Source: Goniomonas avonlea (lineage: Eukaryota; Cryptophyceae; Goniomonadida; Goniomonadaceae). Taken from it: a stretch of DNA of 18,899 bases. Shown here in pieces: positions 18,813 to 18,899 of this stretch. The first letter of the stretch is position 1; every line of letters starts with the position of its first letter. Position numbers and translations under genes: made by a program. The stretch spans positions 1-18,899 of the forward strand of contig QUTJ01031783.1 of the NCBI GenBank assembly GCA_003573635.1, in the 5' to 3' direction. The notes under the pieces are model-generated. The model saw nothing but the letters and a program-made list of their open reading frames with translations, had not been told where the DNA came from and searched no databases.

Positions 18813-18899
18813 TCCTGCGACAAGTGTGACCGCCTCGCTTGAGCTTTAGAAAAACACCGCGGAGACATGAAACAGTCAGAACACACACACACACACACA

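Larger units (their letters stand above)
17595..18899. other. Right flank: no gene supported
   Basis: Downstream of the acetyltransferase stop, then microsatellites, then an unresolved minus-strand open frame to the window edge. No recognisable family on either strand. Confidence 0.5.

Noticed and set aside
1-18899. CRISPR array or bacterial operon
   Set aside because: No regularly spaced repeat-spacer pattern. The dense spliceosomal introns show eukaryotic nuclear DNA, and the repeats are microsatellites or dispersed elements.

Overview
This is a eukaryotic nuclear window. The genes are split by many GT-AG introns, codons follow the standard code (stops used are TAG and TGA), and the non-coding DNA is loaded with microsatellites: (GA)n, (CA)n, (TGTC)n and long polypurine tracts. 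The short introns (43-54 bp), relaxed 5' splice sites and gene content (an insulysin-type protease, a GT37-like fucosyltransferase and a bacterial-looking GNAT) fit a unicellular eukaryote or alga. I cannot name the lineage.

Layout. 1-681: 3' flank of the first gene, with a dispersed ~115 bp hairpin repeat. 682-10210, minus strand: one large M16A metallopeptidase gene (insulin-degrading-enzyme type). I rebuilt it as 25 exons, 1046 residues. All four M16 domains are covered, the zinc motif HxxEH is intact, and the distance to the third zinc ligand equals that in human IDE. 10211-13299: a repeat-rich interval with no gene I can support. It holds most copies of a small three-way-junction (cloverleaf) repeat flanked by (GA)n, a possible ~1 kb terminal-inverted-repeat element, and a GC-rich patch with one N. 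13300-17075, minus strand: a 7-exon Golgi-type fucosyltransferase gene resembling CAZy GT37. One of its introns contains a tRNA-like sequence on the same strand. 17136-17594, plus strand: a compact intronless GNAT acetyltransferase, head-to-head with the fucosyltransferase across only 60 bp. 17595-18899: a long (CA)n array, an inverted tetranucleotide array and an unresolved minus-strand open frame at the edge.

The three recognised genes do not form an obvious pathway. The protease is expected to act on peptides in the cytosol or organelles, and the glycosyltransferase in the Golgi. The acetyltransferase substrate is unknown. The main novelty candidates are the cloverleaf repeat family, whose third stem shows compensatory base changes between copies, and two recent duplications inside the protease gene: a copied exon with mostly synonymous differences, and a 59 bp tandem duplication spanning a splice acceptor.

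Exon boundaries were placed by hand, by keeping frame across GT-AG sites and by remembered similarity to the families. No alignment or database search was run.
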